Source of the DNA: an uncultured Roseobacter sp.
Lineage (GTDB): Bacteria > Pseudomonadota > Alphaproteobacteria > Rhodobacterales > Rhodobacteraceae
Assembly: GCF_947492555.1 (NCBI RefSeq)
Contig: NZ_CANLNE010000001.1
Location: 1,178,001-1,242,000, forward strand
Direction of reading: 5' to 3'
DNA length: 64,000 nt
Numbering within the stretch: position 1 is the first letter of the stretch; each line of letters starts with the position of its first letter. Below are positions 8,963 through 19,034 of the stretch, in pieces. Made by a program: the position numbers and the translations under genes. The notes beneath the pieces are model-generated. The model made no database searches and was not told the origin of the DNA. It was given only the letters and a program-made list of their open reading frames with translations.

Positions 8963-11053
8963 TCAGCCAGTCTTGTTCAAATCCTCGAATGTCCGACCTT
9001 CGGCCACCAGTTTCTGCAAGAGCGGTGCAGGTCGCCAAAAGAAGTCATCCTCGCGCGCAAACCTGTCGATATCCGCCAGCAAAGCATCCAATCCCTGAAG
9101 ATCGGCCCATTTCAGCGGCCCGCCGTAGTAGCGCGGAAATCCATAACCAAAGAGAAGTACCATATCGACGTCAAGCGGACGGCGGGCGATGCCTTCGCCT
9201 ACAATCCGCGCGGCCTCATTGACCATGGCCGCCATGTAGCGGCGCTGGATCTCCTCTGCGGTAAAGCTGCGCGGGGTGATGTCACGGTCGGCGCGTTCCG
9301 CCGCGATCAGGTCGAGCACCTCGGGGTTGGGCGTTCTGCCCCTTTGGTTCGCATCATAGAGGTAAAACCCTTTGCCTGATTTCCGCCCGAAGTGTCCCGC
9401 TTCACAAAGCTTGTCCGGATAGCGCCCCACCCGTTCACGCGGGTCACGGGTGGCGGCCAGACGCTTGCGCATGGCCCAGGCAATGTCGAGCCCGGCGAGA
9501 TCGGACACCGCAAACGGCCCCATGGCAAAGCCGAAATCGGTCAGCGCCGTGTCGATCTCGAAGGGGGTCGCGCCCTCCAGCACCATGTGATCCGCCGCCA
9601 TCCGGTAGGCGCGCATGATGCGGTTGCCGATGAAGCCATCGCAAACGCCCGATCGCACGGCGATCTTGCCCAGCTTCTTGCCCAGTGCGAAACCAGTGGC
9701 CACCACATCCACAGAGGTCTGCTCCGGCACCACCACCTCCAGCAGCTTCATGACATGCGCGGGCGAAAAGAAATGCAGGCCAATCACGTCACCGGGCCGC
9801 GAGGTGCTGGCGGCAATCTCGTCGATGTCCAGATAGGACGTATTGGTCGCCAGCACCGCACCGGGTTTACAGACGGCGTCAAGCTGCCCGAAAACAGATT
9901 TCTTGACCGCCATGTCTTCAAAAACGGCCTCGATCACCAGATCCGCATCACTCAGCGCATCATATTGGGTAGCAATATGAAGACGGTCGCTCAGAAGGCT
10001 GTCATGTGCCTCTGCCGTGATCTTGCCGCGCTTCAGCGCACCGGCGAGGTTCCCCGCAATCCTGTCCCGCGCCGCCTCCGCCGCCGCCTGCGCCATCTCG
10101 ATCAACGTTACAGACAGGCCGCTCAACAGACCCGCCGTCGCGATGCCTGCGCCCATGGTGCCGCCGCCGATCACGCCGATTTTCTCAAGGCGGCGGGGAT
10201 CGATACCCTTTAGCTCCGGCAGGTTGCTCACGGCGCGTTCAGAGAAAAAGGCGTGGATCATGCCCTGCCGCTGATCCGTTTCCATCAGATCGCGGAACAT
10301 CTGACGCTCGGTTTGCAGCCCTTCGGCAAAGGGCTGCTCGGCACTGGCCTGCACCGCGCGCACCGCCTGTGCGGGGGAAAGCTGGCCACGACCTTTCTTT
10401 AAAACCGCAGAATAGGTGGCATCCCAGTCGATGGCATCCGGGGCGGGCATTTCACTGACGGGCCGCCTCTCTGCCCCGGAGGCCAGCAACGACCCTGCAT
10501 AGGCCAGACCCACGGTTTGTGGATCACCTTCCTCAACCTGGTCGATGATACCAAGCGCTGCAGCCTCTTTCGCCGGGATATGACGCCCGGTGGTGATGGC
10601 CTCGATGGCGGCCTCTGCTCCGGTCAATCGCGGCAGGCGCTGGGTGCCACCTGCACCGGGGATCAACCCCAGATGCACCTCCGGCAACCCCACGCGGGCG
10701 CCCGGTTGGGCGATACGGTAGTGGGCCGAGAGCGCCACCTCCAACCCACCCCCAAGGCTGACCCCGTGCAGGGAGGCGACCACCAGCAGCGGCGATGCCT
10801 CGATCCGGTTGCACAGATCGGGCAGATGCGGCTCAAGCGGCGGCTTGCCGAACTCCTTGATGTCGGCCCCGGCGATGAAGGCCCGCCCCGCCCCGACCAG
10901 CAGTACCGCACGCACCTCTGGATCACTTTCGGCCTTGTCCATGCAGTACATCAACCCGCTGCGCACGGCGTGGCTTAGCGCATTGACCGGCGGGTTTTGG
11001 AGGCGCAGAACGGCTATATTGCCGTGGCGTTCGTAGGCGATCATATCTGTCAT
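8963..11053 (-). CDS. Bifunctional enoyl-CoA hydratase / 3-hydroxyacyl-CoA dehydrogenase
   Basis: This 696-residue multifunctional beta-oxidation enzyme hydrates enoyl-CoA and oxidises the 3-hydroxyacyl-CoA with NAD. The N-terminal crotonase domain (about 1-190) has the oxyanion-hole segment GAGRAFIAGADIKEF, GGGLEVALSAHYRIA and VHLGLIPGAGGTQRLPRLTG. The dehydrogenase part starts near residue 300 with IGVIGGGTMGAGIA and continues with the family ending FGYGFPRYYGGPL. The start at 11053 has GGAAAG upstream. It is FadJ-like rather than certainly FadB; no thiolase gene is adjacent. Confidence 0.92.
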   Translation of the reverse strand: MTDMIAYERHGNIAVLRLQNPPVNALSHAVRSGLMYCMDKAESDPEVRAVLLVGAGRAFIAGADIKEFGKPPLEPHLPDLCNRIEASPLLVVASLHGVSLGGGLEVALSAHYRIAQPGARVGLPEVHLGLIPGAGGTQRLPRLTGAEAAIEAITTGRHIPAKEAAALGIIDQVEEGDPQTVGLAYAGSLLASGAERRPVSEMPAPDAIDWDATYSAVLKKGRGQLSPAQAVRAVQASAEQPFAEGLQTERQMFRDLMETDQRQGMIHAFFSERAVSNLPELKGIDPRRLEKIGVIGGGTMGAGIATAGLLSGLSVTLIEMAQAAAEAARDRIAGNLAGALKRGKITAEAHDSLLSDRLHIATQYDALSDADLVIEAVFEDMAVKKSVFGQLDAVCKPGAVLATNTSYLDIDEIAASTSRPGDVIGLHFFSPAHVMKLLEVVVPEQTSVDVVATGFALGKKLGKIAVRSGVCDGFIGNRIMRAYRMAADHMVLEGATPFEIDTALTDFGFAMGPFAVSDLAGLDIAWAMRKRLAATRDPRERVGRYPDKLCEAGHFGRKSGKGFYLYDANQRGRTPNPEVLDLIAAERADRDITPRSFTAEEIQRRYMAAMVNEAARIVGEGIARRPLDVDMVLLFGYGFPRYYGGPLKWADLQGLDALLADIDRFAREDDFFWRPAPLLQKLVAEGRTFEDLNKTG

Positions 11054-11158
11054 GGCGCGCTTTCCGGCTGCGAAGGGAGGGCGCGGCACAGGACCCTCAT
11101 GCCGCGCGTCGGCGTCAGGGTTTCGCAGAAACCGGCGAAGCGCAAGGCCCCTTGCGGC

Positions 11159-11644
11159 TCACCTTTGATAGATGAAACACCGTCCCGGCACCGCATCCGG
11201 TGGCAAGGCAATCTCCTGCAGGTCATCGAAATACATCCGGTCGCTGGATACCATCAACCCGTCGGGGGCCAGCAGCGGCGCGACAACAGGGGAGAGCTTG
11301 CGCGCGAATGTATCGTTCTTCTCCGCATTGTGCCCCCCCAGATCGGCGTGGATCAGACGCGCGGTTGGACCAAACCGCGCGAGCGCTTGGGGCAGCGTGT
11401 CAAAGACATCGCCCAGAAAAACCTGCGCATCCGGCGGCGTGCTGTCCGGGTGAGAGGCCACCGCCCGTTCGAACACATAGATATCCTGCGCAGGCAGGAT
11501 GCTGCACATGTGATGATACGTCCGCCCATTGCCCAACCCCAACTCGTAAACCGGCCCCGCCATGTGTTGCGTCAACGCGGCGGCGTGGTTCAGGCAGGCG
11601 CGTTGCGACACCATACGGTCGATGAAGAGGTCGAGGCGGCTCAT
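11159..11644 (-). CDS. Small SAM-dependent methyltransferase-like protein (paralogue of 30921-31400)
   Basis: The 161-residue product begins MSRLDLFIDRM and has the SAM-binding motif I PVYELGLGNGRTYHHM, then AHPDSTPPDAQVFLGD, HADLGGHNAEKNDTFARKLS, and a short FIYQR end. It is shorter than most class I methyltransferases and resembles the roughly 160-residue alphaproteobacterial group that I recall as Methyltransf_17. A clear relative with the same length and motif order sits at the end of the glycan operon 19 kb away. AAGGGAGA precedes the chosen ATG. It is divergent from the peptide ABC operon. The substrate is unknown. Confidence 0.7.
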   Translation of the reverse strand: MSRLDLFIDRMVSQRACLNHAAALTQHMAGPVYELGLGNGRTYHHMCSILPAQDIYVFERAVASHPDSTPPDAQVFLGDVFDTLPQALARFGPTARLIHADLGGHNAEKNDTFARKLSPVVAPLLAPDGLMVSSDRMYFDDLQEIALPPDAVPGRCFIYQR

Positions 11645-11816
11645 GAGGTCTCCCTTTGCAGAAATGTCATGTTCAAATGCCTCTTTTCCATCAAAATTGG
11701 TAGTAGAAAGGCACTCAAACATCTGTGTGCTGGACGCGAGGCGGGAAATCGCGTTGACTGACTGAACTGGACGACGGGTTTTAGGGACGAATGCGTAACA
11801 AGGAAGAGACAAGGAC

Positions 11817-13589
11817 GTGGTAACGCCCCTGCTGGATGTGCGCGATCTGAGCATCGGCTTCGGGTCGGCGGATGCGGTTGTGCGCGACGTCAGCTTTCAG
11901 GTGATGCCCGGCGAGACACTGGCGCTTGTGGGCGAAAGCGGGTCTGGCAAGACGATCACCTGCCGGTCCGTTCTGCGCATCCTGCCCCAGGCGGCACAAA
12001 TCCGCAGCGGTGTCATCAACTACAGCGCCGGTGGCAAGACCTGCAACCTGCTGACCGAGTCGCGCCGCACCATGCGCTCGATCCGCGGCAATCAAATCTC
12101 GATGATCTTTCAGGAACCGATGCGGTCGCTATCGCCGCTGCACCGTCTGGGGGATCAGGTCGGCGAAGTGTTGCGGCTGCACCGGGACATGCGCCCCGGC
12201 GAGGCGAAAAAGACGGTTCTGGACACATTCGAACGGGTTGGTTTCCCCGATCCCACGCGGGTCTGGCGCTCCTATCCGTTTGAGATGTCAGGCGGCATGC
12301 GGCAGCGCGCGATGATCGCCATGGCGATGGTGGCCAAGCCGGAACTGCTGATCGCGGATGAACCCACGACGGCGCTGGACGTGACCACGCAAGCGCAGGT
12401 CTTGGGGCTGATCAAGGAGTTGCAGCAGGAAACCGGCATGGCGGTGATCCTGGTCACCCATGATCTGGGTGTGGTGGCCAACATGGCAGAGACCGTTGTG
12501 GTCATGAACAAGGGCCGGGTGATGGAACGCGGCCCGGCGCCTGCCGTGCTGGGATCCCCCGCGCATGGCTACACCAAGAAACTTTTTGCCGCAGCGCCCA
12601 TGATCCCCGAGGTGGCAGCACCCGCCCGGGCGGAAACGAGCGACGATCTCATTCTCGATCTGCGCAATGTCTCGAAGACCTACACCATGCGGGCGGGCGG
12701 CTGGCGCAAACCGGTGACCATAACTGCCTGTCACGAGGTGAACCTTTCACTGCAACGCGGTAAAACGCTGGCCGTTGTGGGGGAGAGCGGGTCCGGCAAA
12801 ACCACCTGTGCGCGGATCGCATTGGGCGCAGAGCTGCCCGACCCCGGTGGCGAGGTCCTGTTCCGCCCGACCAAAGATGCGGATCAGGTGAAAATCAACG
12901 CGATGTCGCAGCTAGAACGTATCCATTTTCAGCGCCAGGCGCAGATGGTGTTCCAGGACCCCTATTCATCGCTGTCGCCGCGTATGCGGGTGCAACAGGC
13001 CCTGACCGAACCCATGGAAATCCACCAGTTGGGCACCCGCGCCGAACGCCGCGAGAAAGCCGCAGAGATGTTGCGCTGGGTCGGACTCGATGCGTCCATG
13101 CTCAGCCGCTATCCGCATGCCTTCTCCGGCGGGCAGCGTCAGCGGCTGTCGATTGCCCGCGCGCTGACGCTCGATCCGGTTCTGCTTGTCTGCGACGAGC
13201 CCACATCGGCGCTGGACGTCTCGGTGCAGGAACAGATTCTCTGCCTGCTTGAGGACATACGCGACCGTGTGGGGCTAAGCTATCTCTTCATCAGTCACGA
13301 TCTGGCGGTGGTCGCCCGTATCGCCGACGAGGTGGCCGTGATGCGCCAGGGCGTGATCGTTGAGCAGGCGCCACCCGACACGCTCTTTTACAACCCGCGC
13401 CATCCCTACACCTGCGCACTGATCGCGGCACAACCCGAGCCGGATGTGAACCGGCCCATCGACCTCGGGCTGGTGTCGCAGGGTGCTGGCAAACCGTCAA
13501 GCTGGCCCGAAGCCTTCCGGTTTGAAGGGGTCGCCGCGCCTGCGTTGACGGAACTGGAACCCGGTCACAAGGTACGCTGCCATGTCTAG
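11817..13589 (+). CDS. Peptide-type ABC transporter, fused double ATP-binding protein
   Basis: The 590-residue protein carries two complete nucleotide-binding domains, as in YejF or fused DppD-DppF proteins. The first half has [43 protein letters not shown] and [11 protein letters not shown]. The second has [36 protein letters not shown] and [11 protein letters not shown]. Translation appears to start at a GTG with AGGAAG upstream. It heads a four-gene operon whose members overlap by 4-8 bases. The likely role is ATP-driven uptake of peptides or similar compounds. Confidence 0.92.
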   Translation: MVTPLLDVRDLSIGFGSADAVVRDVSFQVMPGETLALVGESGSGKTITCRSVLRILPQAAQIRSGVINYSAGGKTCNLLTESRRTMRSIRGNQISMIFQEPMRSLSPLHRLGDQVGEVLRLHRDMRPGEAKKTVLDTFERVGFPDPTRVWRSYPFEMSGGMRQRAMIAMAMVAKPELLIADEPTTALDVTTQAQVLGLIKELQQETGMAVILVTHDLGVVANMAETVVVMNKGRVMERGPAPAVLGSPAHGYTKKLFAAAPMIPEVAAPARAETSDDLILDLRNVSKTYTMRAGGWRKPVTITACHEVNLSLQRGKTLAVVGESGSGKTTCARIALGAELPDPGGEVLFRPTKDADQVKINAMSQLERIHFQRQAQMVFQDPYSSLSPRMRVQQALTEPMEIHQLGTRAERREKAAEMLRWVGLDASMLSRYPHAFSGGQRQRLSIARALTLDPVLLVCDEPTSALDVSVQEQILCLLEDIRDRVGLSYLFISHDLAVVARIADEVAVMRQGVIVEQAPPDTLFYNPRHPYTCALIAAQPEPDVNRPIDLGLVSQGAGKPSSWPEAFRFEGVAAPALTELEPGHKVRCHV

Positions 13590-15501
13590 AGCCTTTGCCA
13601 TTCTCCTGCTGACCCTTCTTGCTCTTACTGCGCGGGCGGAACAACCAATCATGGTCGAAAGCAGCTTTTGGCAAAGCGAAGTGAAAAACGGCATCCTGCC
13701 ACCGGTGACCCAGCGCATGCCGACAGAACCGCTTGTCGTTGATCTGGAGGCAAAGGGGCGCAGCTTTGGCGAACATGGCGGCACATTGCGCACGCTGGTG
13801 TCCCGCTCTAAGGACGTGCGTCAGATGGTTGTCTACGGCTACGCCCGTTTGATGGGCTACGACCAGAACTACGAGCTTTACCCCGACATCCTGCGCGATA
13901 TTGAGGTCGAGGAAGGACGCAAGTTCACCCTGCACCTGCGCAAAGGCCATCGCTGGTCCGATGGTCACCCCTTCACCTCCGCCGATTTCGAATACTACTG
14001 GAAACACGTGGCGCTGAACGAGGAGCTCAGCCCCGCGGGCCCGCCGCAAAACCTGATCGTCGATGGGGTGCTGGCGGAGATGAGTTTCCCCGACGCCCAT
14101 ACGGTGGTGATCGAATGGCCCACGCCGAACCCGCAATTCCTCCAGCTTCTGGCCCAGGCCAGCCCGTTTTTCATTTACCGCCCCGCGCATTATCTCAAGC
14201 AGTTTCATGCGGAATTCACCGACGCCAAGACCCTGAGAAGAAAGATCAAAAAGGCGCGGGTGAGGGCCTGGGCCCCGCTGCACAATGACCGCGACAACAT
14301 GTTCAAATTCGATAATCCGGACCTGCCGACACTGCAGCCCTGGATGAATGCCTCCGGCACCAAGTCGAGCCGCCATGTCTTTGTGCGCAACCCCTACTAT
14401 CACCGCGTGGATTCGCGGGGGCTGCAACTGCCCTACATCGACGTGGTGGAGATGACGATCGTCGGCGGCGGATTGATCGCCGCCAAGGCCAATGCTGGCG
14501 AGGTCGATCTGCAGGCACGCGGCCTCGATTTCCCGGATATCTCGATCCTGAAGAAGGGCGAGACGGATGGCGCGGGCTATCGCACATTGCTCTGGGCCAA
14601 TGGGGCGGCGAACCAGATCGCCATCTACCCCAACCTCAATTTCGCCGACCCGGTCTGGCGTGAGGTGATCCGCGATGTGCGCTTCCGCCGGGCGCTGTCG
14701 ATGGGCATCGACCGCCGCATGATCAACCGGGCGCTGTACTTCGGGCTGGCCAAGGAGGGCGGCATGACCGCGCTGGCCAAAAGCCCGTTTTTCGATCCGG
14801 CAAACCTCTTCAAATGGTCGATTTATTATCCGGCCAAATCCAATGCGCTTTTGGATGAGATGGGCCTGACCGAGCGCACGCCTGACGGGATCCGCAAGCT
14901 GCCCGACGGACGCCCGATGGAATTCGTGATCGAGACGGCAGGGGAACGGCAGGAGGTCGAGAACGCTCTCGCCATCGTCACCGACACCTGGCGCGAGATC
15001 GGGATCAAGCTGGTGATGCGCCCGCTGGATCGGGATATTCTGCGCAACCGGGTCTATTCCGGCCTCAGCATGTCCGCGGTCTGGTTCGGTTGGGACAACG
15101 GGCTGCCGCAGACCTATACGCCGCCGGAATACCTCGCGCCGACGCATCAGGAGTTCTTTGCCTGGCCGAAATGGGGCCAATACTACCAGACCGGCGGCGA
15201 GGTCGGCGAGGCGCCGGACATGCCCGCAGCGGAACGGCTGATGCAGCTGAGCTGGGATTGGGACCACACCGAAGACACCGACGCGCGGGCACGCATCTGG
15301 CGAGAGATGCTGGCCATTCACGCGGAAAACCAGTTCGGCATCGGCATTCTGGCCGAAGCCCCGCAACCGATTGTGGTCTCGAACCGGCTGCGCAACGTGC
15401 CCGAACAGGCGAAATGGGCCTGGGACCCCGGCGCTCATTTTGGTATCCACCGGGTGGATGAATTCTATTACGACGAACCGTTCCAGCAGCTCATCCAATG
15501 A
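13582..15501 (+). CDS. Peptide-type ABC transporter substrate-binding protein (SBP_bac_5)
   Basis: This 639-residue protein is the periplasmic receptor of the importer. It begins with a cleavable signal ([19 protein letters not shown], then EQP). The family 5 binding-protein segments LRKGHRWSDGHPFTSADFEY, FVRNPYYHRVDSRG, and VRFRRALSMGIDRRMINRAL are all visible. It is longer than DppA (about 535 residues) and nearer YejA-like proteins. The start overlaps the ATPase gene by eight bases and the stop overlaps the next gene by four. Confidence 0.92.
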   Translation: MSRAFAILLLTLLALTARAEQPIMVESSFWQSEVKNGILPPVTQRMPTEPLVVDLEAKGRSFGEHGGTLRTLVSRSKDVRQMVVYGYARLMGYDQNYELYPDILRDIEVEEGRKFTLHLRKGHRWSDGHPFTSADFEYYWKHVALNEELSPAGPPQNLIVDGVLAEMSFPDAHTVVIEWPTPNPQFLQLLAQASPFFIYRPAHYLKQFHAEFTDAKTLRRKIKKARVRAWAPLHNDRDNMFKFDNPDLPTLQPWMNASGTKSSRHVFVRNPYYHRVDSRGLQLPYIDVVEMTIVGGGLIAAKANAGEVDLQARGLDFPDISILKKGETDGAGYRTLLWANGAANQIAIYPNLNFADPVWREVIRDVRFRRALSMGIDRRMINRALYFGLAKEGGMTALAKSPFFDPANLFKWSIYYPAKSNALLDEMGLTERTPDGIRKLPDGRPMEFVIETAGERQEVENALAIVTDTWREIGIKLVMRPLDRDILRNRVYSGLSMSAVWFGWDNGLPQTYTPPEYLAPTHQEFFAWPKWGQYYQTGGEVGEAPDMPAAERLMQLSWDWDHTEDTDARARIWREMLAIHAENQFGIGILAEAPQPIVVSNRLRNVPEQAKWAWDPGAHFGIHRVDEFYYDEPFQQLIQ

Positions 15502-16526
15502 TGTTTCTGCGCTATGCCATCTATCGGTTCATCACGATGCTGCTCACCCTCTGGGTGGTCTCGATCCTGATCTTCGTGATCATCAACCTGCCCCCCGGTG
15601 ACTATCTCTCCAACCAGATTGCCGAACTGCGCGCCACAGGTCAGGCCGAAGGGGTGGCCAAGGCCGAGTTCCTGCGCACCGAATACGCACTCGACCGTCC
15701 AATCTGGGAGCAATACCTGATCTGGGTCGGCATGGCGCCGGGACCACAGGGCTGGTACGGGCTGATCCAGGGCAATTTCGGCTGGTCTTTCGAGTTCGAC
15801 CGTCCCGTCAGCGAAGTCGTCGGCGACGCGCTCTGGCTGACGGTGCTGGTGAACCTCGCCGCCGTGCTCTTTGTCTATATGGTCGCCCTGCCCCTTGGCG
15901 TGATCGCCGCCGCCAAGTCCGAAACCTGGGTCGATTACACCGCCGCCTTTGTCGGCTATCTTGGGCTGGCCACGCCGAACTTCCTGCTCGCGCTGATGCT
16001 GTTTTACTATGGCAACAAGTATTTCGATCTGCCCATCGGCGGGCTGATGGCGCCCGAATTCGAGGGCGCGCCGATGTCCTGGGAGAAAGTCAGATCCATC
16101 CTCGTGCATCTGATCGTGCCGACCTTCGTGATCGGCACCTCGGGGGCAGCGGCGATGATGCAGCGTCTGCGCGCCAATATGCTCGATGAGTTGTCGAAGC
16201 CCTACGTGGAGACCGCCAAGGCCAAGGGTCTCGGCCCCTCGAAACTGCTGGCCAAATACCCGCTGCGCATGGCTTTCAACCCCTTCGTGGCCGACATTGG
16301 CAATCTGCTGCCCGCGATGGTCTCGGGCTCGGTGCTGGTCTCCGTGGTGTTGGGCCTGCAGACCATCGGTCCCTCGCTGCTCACAGCCCTCAAGTCGCAG
16401 GACCAGTTCCTCGCAGGCTTCGTGCTGATGTTCGTGGCCCTGCTCACGCTGATCGGCACCATGATCTCTGACCTTCTGCTGGTCCTGCTTGATCCGCGCA
16501 TCCGCTACGGGGCGCGCGGCTCATGA
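15498..16526 (+). CDS. Peptide-type ABC transporter permease 1 (DppB/YejB-like)
   Basis: The 342-residue inner-membrane permease starts MMFLRYAIYRFITMLLTLWV, the typical DppB opening, followed by a periplasmic loop and five further helices. The cytoplasmic coupling loop includes LSKPYVETAKAKGLGPSKLL. ATGA overlaps at both ends tie it to the binding protein and second permease. Confidence 0.92.
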   Translation: MMFLRYAIYRFITMLLTLWVVSILIFVIINLPPGDYLSNQIAELRATGQAEGVAKAEFLRTEYALDRPIWEQYLIWVGMAPGPQGWYGLIQGNFGWSFEFDRPVSEVVGDALWLTVLVNLAAVLFVYMVALPLGVIAAAKSETWVDYTAAFVGYLGLATPNFLLALMLFYYGNKYFDLPIGGLMAPEFEGAPMSWEKVRSILVHLIVPTFVIGTSGAAAMMQRLRANMLDELSKPYVETAKAKGLGPSKLLAKYPLRMAFNPFVADIGNLLPAMVSGSVLVSVVLGLQTIGPSLLTALKSQDQFLAGFVLMFVALLTLIGTMISDLLLVLLDPRIRYGARGS

Positions 16527-17677
16527 AGAAACTGCCCGATGGCCGCTATGTGGACGAGGCGCCCTGGTCCGACGACCAGGACCTTTCGGCGCTTGAGCGC
16601 TCAGACATGGACGCGCCAAACTGGGTGCTTGTCTGGCGCAAGTTCAAGCGGCACCGCCTCGGCCTGATCTCAGGCATCTTCCTGCTGCTGAGCTACCTGA
16701 TGCTACCCATCGCAGGCTTCATCGCGCCCTACACGCCGAACGAACGCAGCGCCGAGTATCTCTATGCGCCGCCGCAATCCATCAACTTCTGGCACGAGGG
16801 CGACTTCATCGGGCCCTATGTCTACCCGACCACGGCGACCGCCGATCTGGTCAACTACCGCTGGACCTACGAGACCGACACGACGCGGCCAATGCCGCTG
16901 CAGTTCTTCTGCGAAGGCGATCGCTACAACCTTTTTGGGTTCATCCCGTCTGATACCCATCTCTTCTGCGCCCCCGAAGGCGCCACCGTCTTTCTCTGGG
17001 GCTCCGACCGGCTGGGCCGCGATGTGTTCAGCCGCATTCTCTACGGCGCGCAACTGTCGCTGACTGTGGGCCTGATCGGCATCACGGTTTCCTTTGCTTT
17101 GGGCATCTTCTTTGGCTCCATCGCCGGGTACTTCGGCGGCAAGACCGACTGGATCATCAACCGCGCCATTGAAATCCTACGCTCGCTGCCGGAACTGCCG
17201 CTCTGGCTCGCCCTTTCCGCTGCTGTGCCCTCGAATTGGGGGCCGGTCGCCGTCTTCTTCATCATCTCGATCATCCTCGGTATCCTTGACTGGCCGGGGC
17301 TCGCGCGGGCTGTTCGAAGTAAATTCCTCTCGCTGAGAGAGGAGGAATATGTCCGCGCTGCTGAGATGATGGGGGCCAAGCCGGGCCGGGTGATCCGGCG
17401 CCACCTGCTGCCCAACTTCATGTCGCACCTCATCGCCTCAGCGACGCTGTCGATCCCCGCCATGATCCTCGGCGAGACCGCACTCAGCTTTCTTGGCCTT
17501 GGTCTCCGCGCACCGGCGGTCAGCTGGGGCGTGATGCTGAACGATGCCCAGAACCTCGCCTCCATCGAAATCTACCCTTGGACGGCGATCCCGATGCTGC
17601 CGATCATCTTTGTGGTGCTGGCGTTCAACTTTCTTGGCGACGGGCTGCGCGCCTCGCTCGATCCTTACAAAAGCTGA
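16523..17677 (+). CDS. Peptide-type ABC transporter permease 2 (DppC/YejE-like) with large periplasmic insert
   Basis: The 384-residue permease is longer than DppC (about 300). After the first helix (about residues 48-72) comes a periplasmic insert of roughly 100 residues containing two cysteines (FFCEGD and LFCAPEG), then the core helices from LSLTVGLIGITVSF onward. The coupling loop LREEEYVRAAEMMGAKPGRV and ETALSFLGLGLRAPAVSWG are standard. A similar insert is found in YejE-type permeases. It is the last gene of the operon. Confidence 0.9.
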   Translation: MKKLPDGRYVDEAPWSDDQDLSALERSDMDAPNWVLVWRKFKRHRLGLISGIFLLLSYLMLPIAGFIAPYTPNERSAEYLYAPPQSINFWHEGDFIGPYVYPTTATADLVNYRWTYETDTTRPMPLQFFCEGDRYNLFGFIPSDTHLFCAPEGATVFLWGSDRLGRDVFSRILYGAQLSLTVGLIGITVSFALGIFFGSIAGYFGGKTDWIINRAIEILRSLPELPLWLALSAAVPSNWGPVAVFFIISIILGILDWPGLARAVRSKFLSLREEEYVRAAEMMGAKPGRVIRRHLLPNFMSHLIASATLSIPAMILGETALSFLGLGLRAPAVSWGVMLNDAQNLASIEIYPWTAIPMLPIIFVVLAFNFLGDGLRASLDPYKS

Positions 17678-17821
17678 AGCTTTACCCAACCTTGGACGTA
17701 GGTTCTTCAGCCCGAAGCTGAAGCAGTGGCCGAGTTTTTGCGTTTCGGCCTCATTCTGTCGTTGCGCTCTCCGCGTTGGTCGGTGAGGTAGAGCAGGTCC
17801 CTGCACGAGCGGTCTTTGATC

Positions 17822-18997
17822 ATGTTGAATGCCAAATACACAGCGCTTCTTACATTTCTGACCCTGCTGTTCTGCGGCACGCTGTGCAGTGCGATGATCA
17901 TACCCTTCATGGGCTTCTTTCTGGTCGAAGGCCTGGGGTACGAACCCTGGATCATCAGTGTCTATTCTGTCCTCGCGATCAGTCTGACGCTGACTGCCAA
18001 CAGACAATTCGCCCACCGCATTGATCGCGGTGACCGGGTCTTTCCGCTGGTCGGTCTGGCGGCCCTGGGATATGCGGTGGCATCTTCCGCGCTTGCTGTC
18101 TCCCCCGCGCTTTGGACGGTCCTGACCTTTGGCGTTATCGGATTTGGCATCAGCTCAAGCGCGGTCTCGACGATGTTCAGCCTCGGCGGCAGCCTTGCAG
18201 AGCGGCGCCACATCGAGCGCAGTCGCTTCAACGCCTATATGCGCGCGACTTCCTCCACCGCCTGGATGCTGGGCCCGGCCGCGACCTTCCTCATCGCGGA
18301 TCTTATCACTACCGAGGCAGTGTTTGTCGCTACTCTCGGCACGTCGATGATCTGGATCGCCCTTTGGTGGTTGACGCTGCCGCGCGACATCACGGCAGAA
18401 GCAAAGCCCAAACAGCAAGAGGCGGGCAGCGTCATAGGCGCATCGCGCCGTCTCTGGCTGGCAGCGATATTTATCTTTTGCTTGTCATCGGCGCATTCGC
18501 TGACATTCTCCGCACTGCCGATTTTTTATGTACAGGAAGTCGGCTTGCCGGGCTACGCGCCCGGTGTCGCGTTCAGCGTCAAAACATTTGTCGAAGTCAT
18601 CGCGATCTTCTGCACGCCGATGATCATCGCCCGGTTCGGCATACGCCGCGCGCTCTTGGCCACCGCCTGTCTCGCCGTGGTGACGATCCAGTTGCTGGCC
18701 TCGGTGCAATCCCTGCCGCAGATGCTGGCCGGCGCGGCGCTGGAAGGCCTCTACTACGGATTCTACGCCAGCCTTGGCATCAGCTACGTGCAGTCCTTTG
18801 CCAAGGATCGCCCCGCCGGCGCTACAGCACTCTATTGGAACACGCTCATGGTCAGCGGTTTGCTGGCCGGCCCGGTGGTCGGTCTTGTGGCACAAGCTTA
18901 TGATTTTCAAACCGTCGTGCGCCTCGCATCCGGCGTTGCTCTGCTCGCCTGCGCCGTGCTGCTGTTCAGCCGACCGCGTGCGGAGGTCGCAACGTAG
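17822..18997 (+). CDS. MFS transporter, sugar-efflux-like
   Basis: The 391-residue protein has about twelve hydrophobic helices in two halves joined by a charged loop near residues 190-205 (PRDITAEAKPKQQEAG). The overall pattern, including MIIPFMGFFLVEGLGYEPW and LEGLYYGFYASLGISYVQS, is closest to the SET sugar-efflux branch of the major facilitator superfamily. No strong ribosome binding site is visible before the ATG at 17822, and an in-frame TTG lies six bases earlier. It stands alone after the peptide transporter. The substrate is not predictable. Confidence 0.75.
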   Translation: MLNAKYTALLTFLTLLFCGTLCSAMIIPFMGFFLVEGLGYEPWIISVYSVLAISLTLTANRQFAHRIDRGDRVFPLVGLAALGYAVASSALAVSPALWTVLTFGVIGFGISSSAVSTMFSLGGSLAERRHIERSRFNAYMRATSSTAWMLGPAATFLIADLITTEAVFVATLGTSMIWIALWWLTLPRDITAEAKPKQQEAGSVIGASRRLWLAAIFIFCLSSAHSLTFSALPIFYVQEVGLPGYAPGVAFSVKTFVEVIAIFCTPMIIARFGIRRALLATACLAVVTIQLLASVQSLPQMLAGAALEGLYYGFYASLGISYVQSFAKDRPAGATALYWNTLMVSGLLAGPVVGLVAQAYDFQTVVRLASGVALLACAVLLFSRPRAEVAT

Positions 18998-19034
18998 CGC
19001 ACCAAGATCCTGTGTCCGGCGTCTGCAATGACGG

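Noticed and set aside
13291-15498. 735-codon open frame opposite the peptide-binding protein gene
   Set aside because: It is an antisense frame kept open by high GC codon bias; the plus-strand protein has a signal peptide and clear family motifs.
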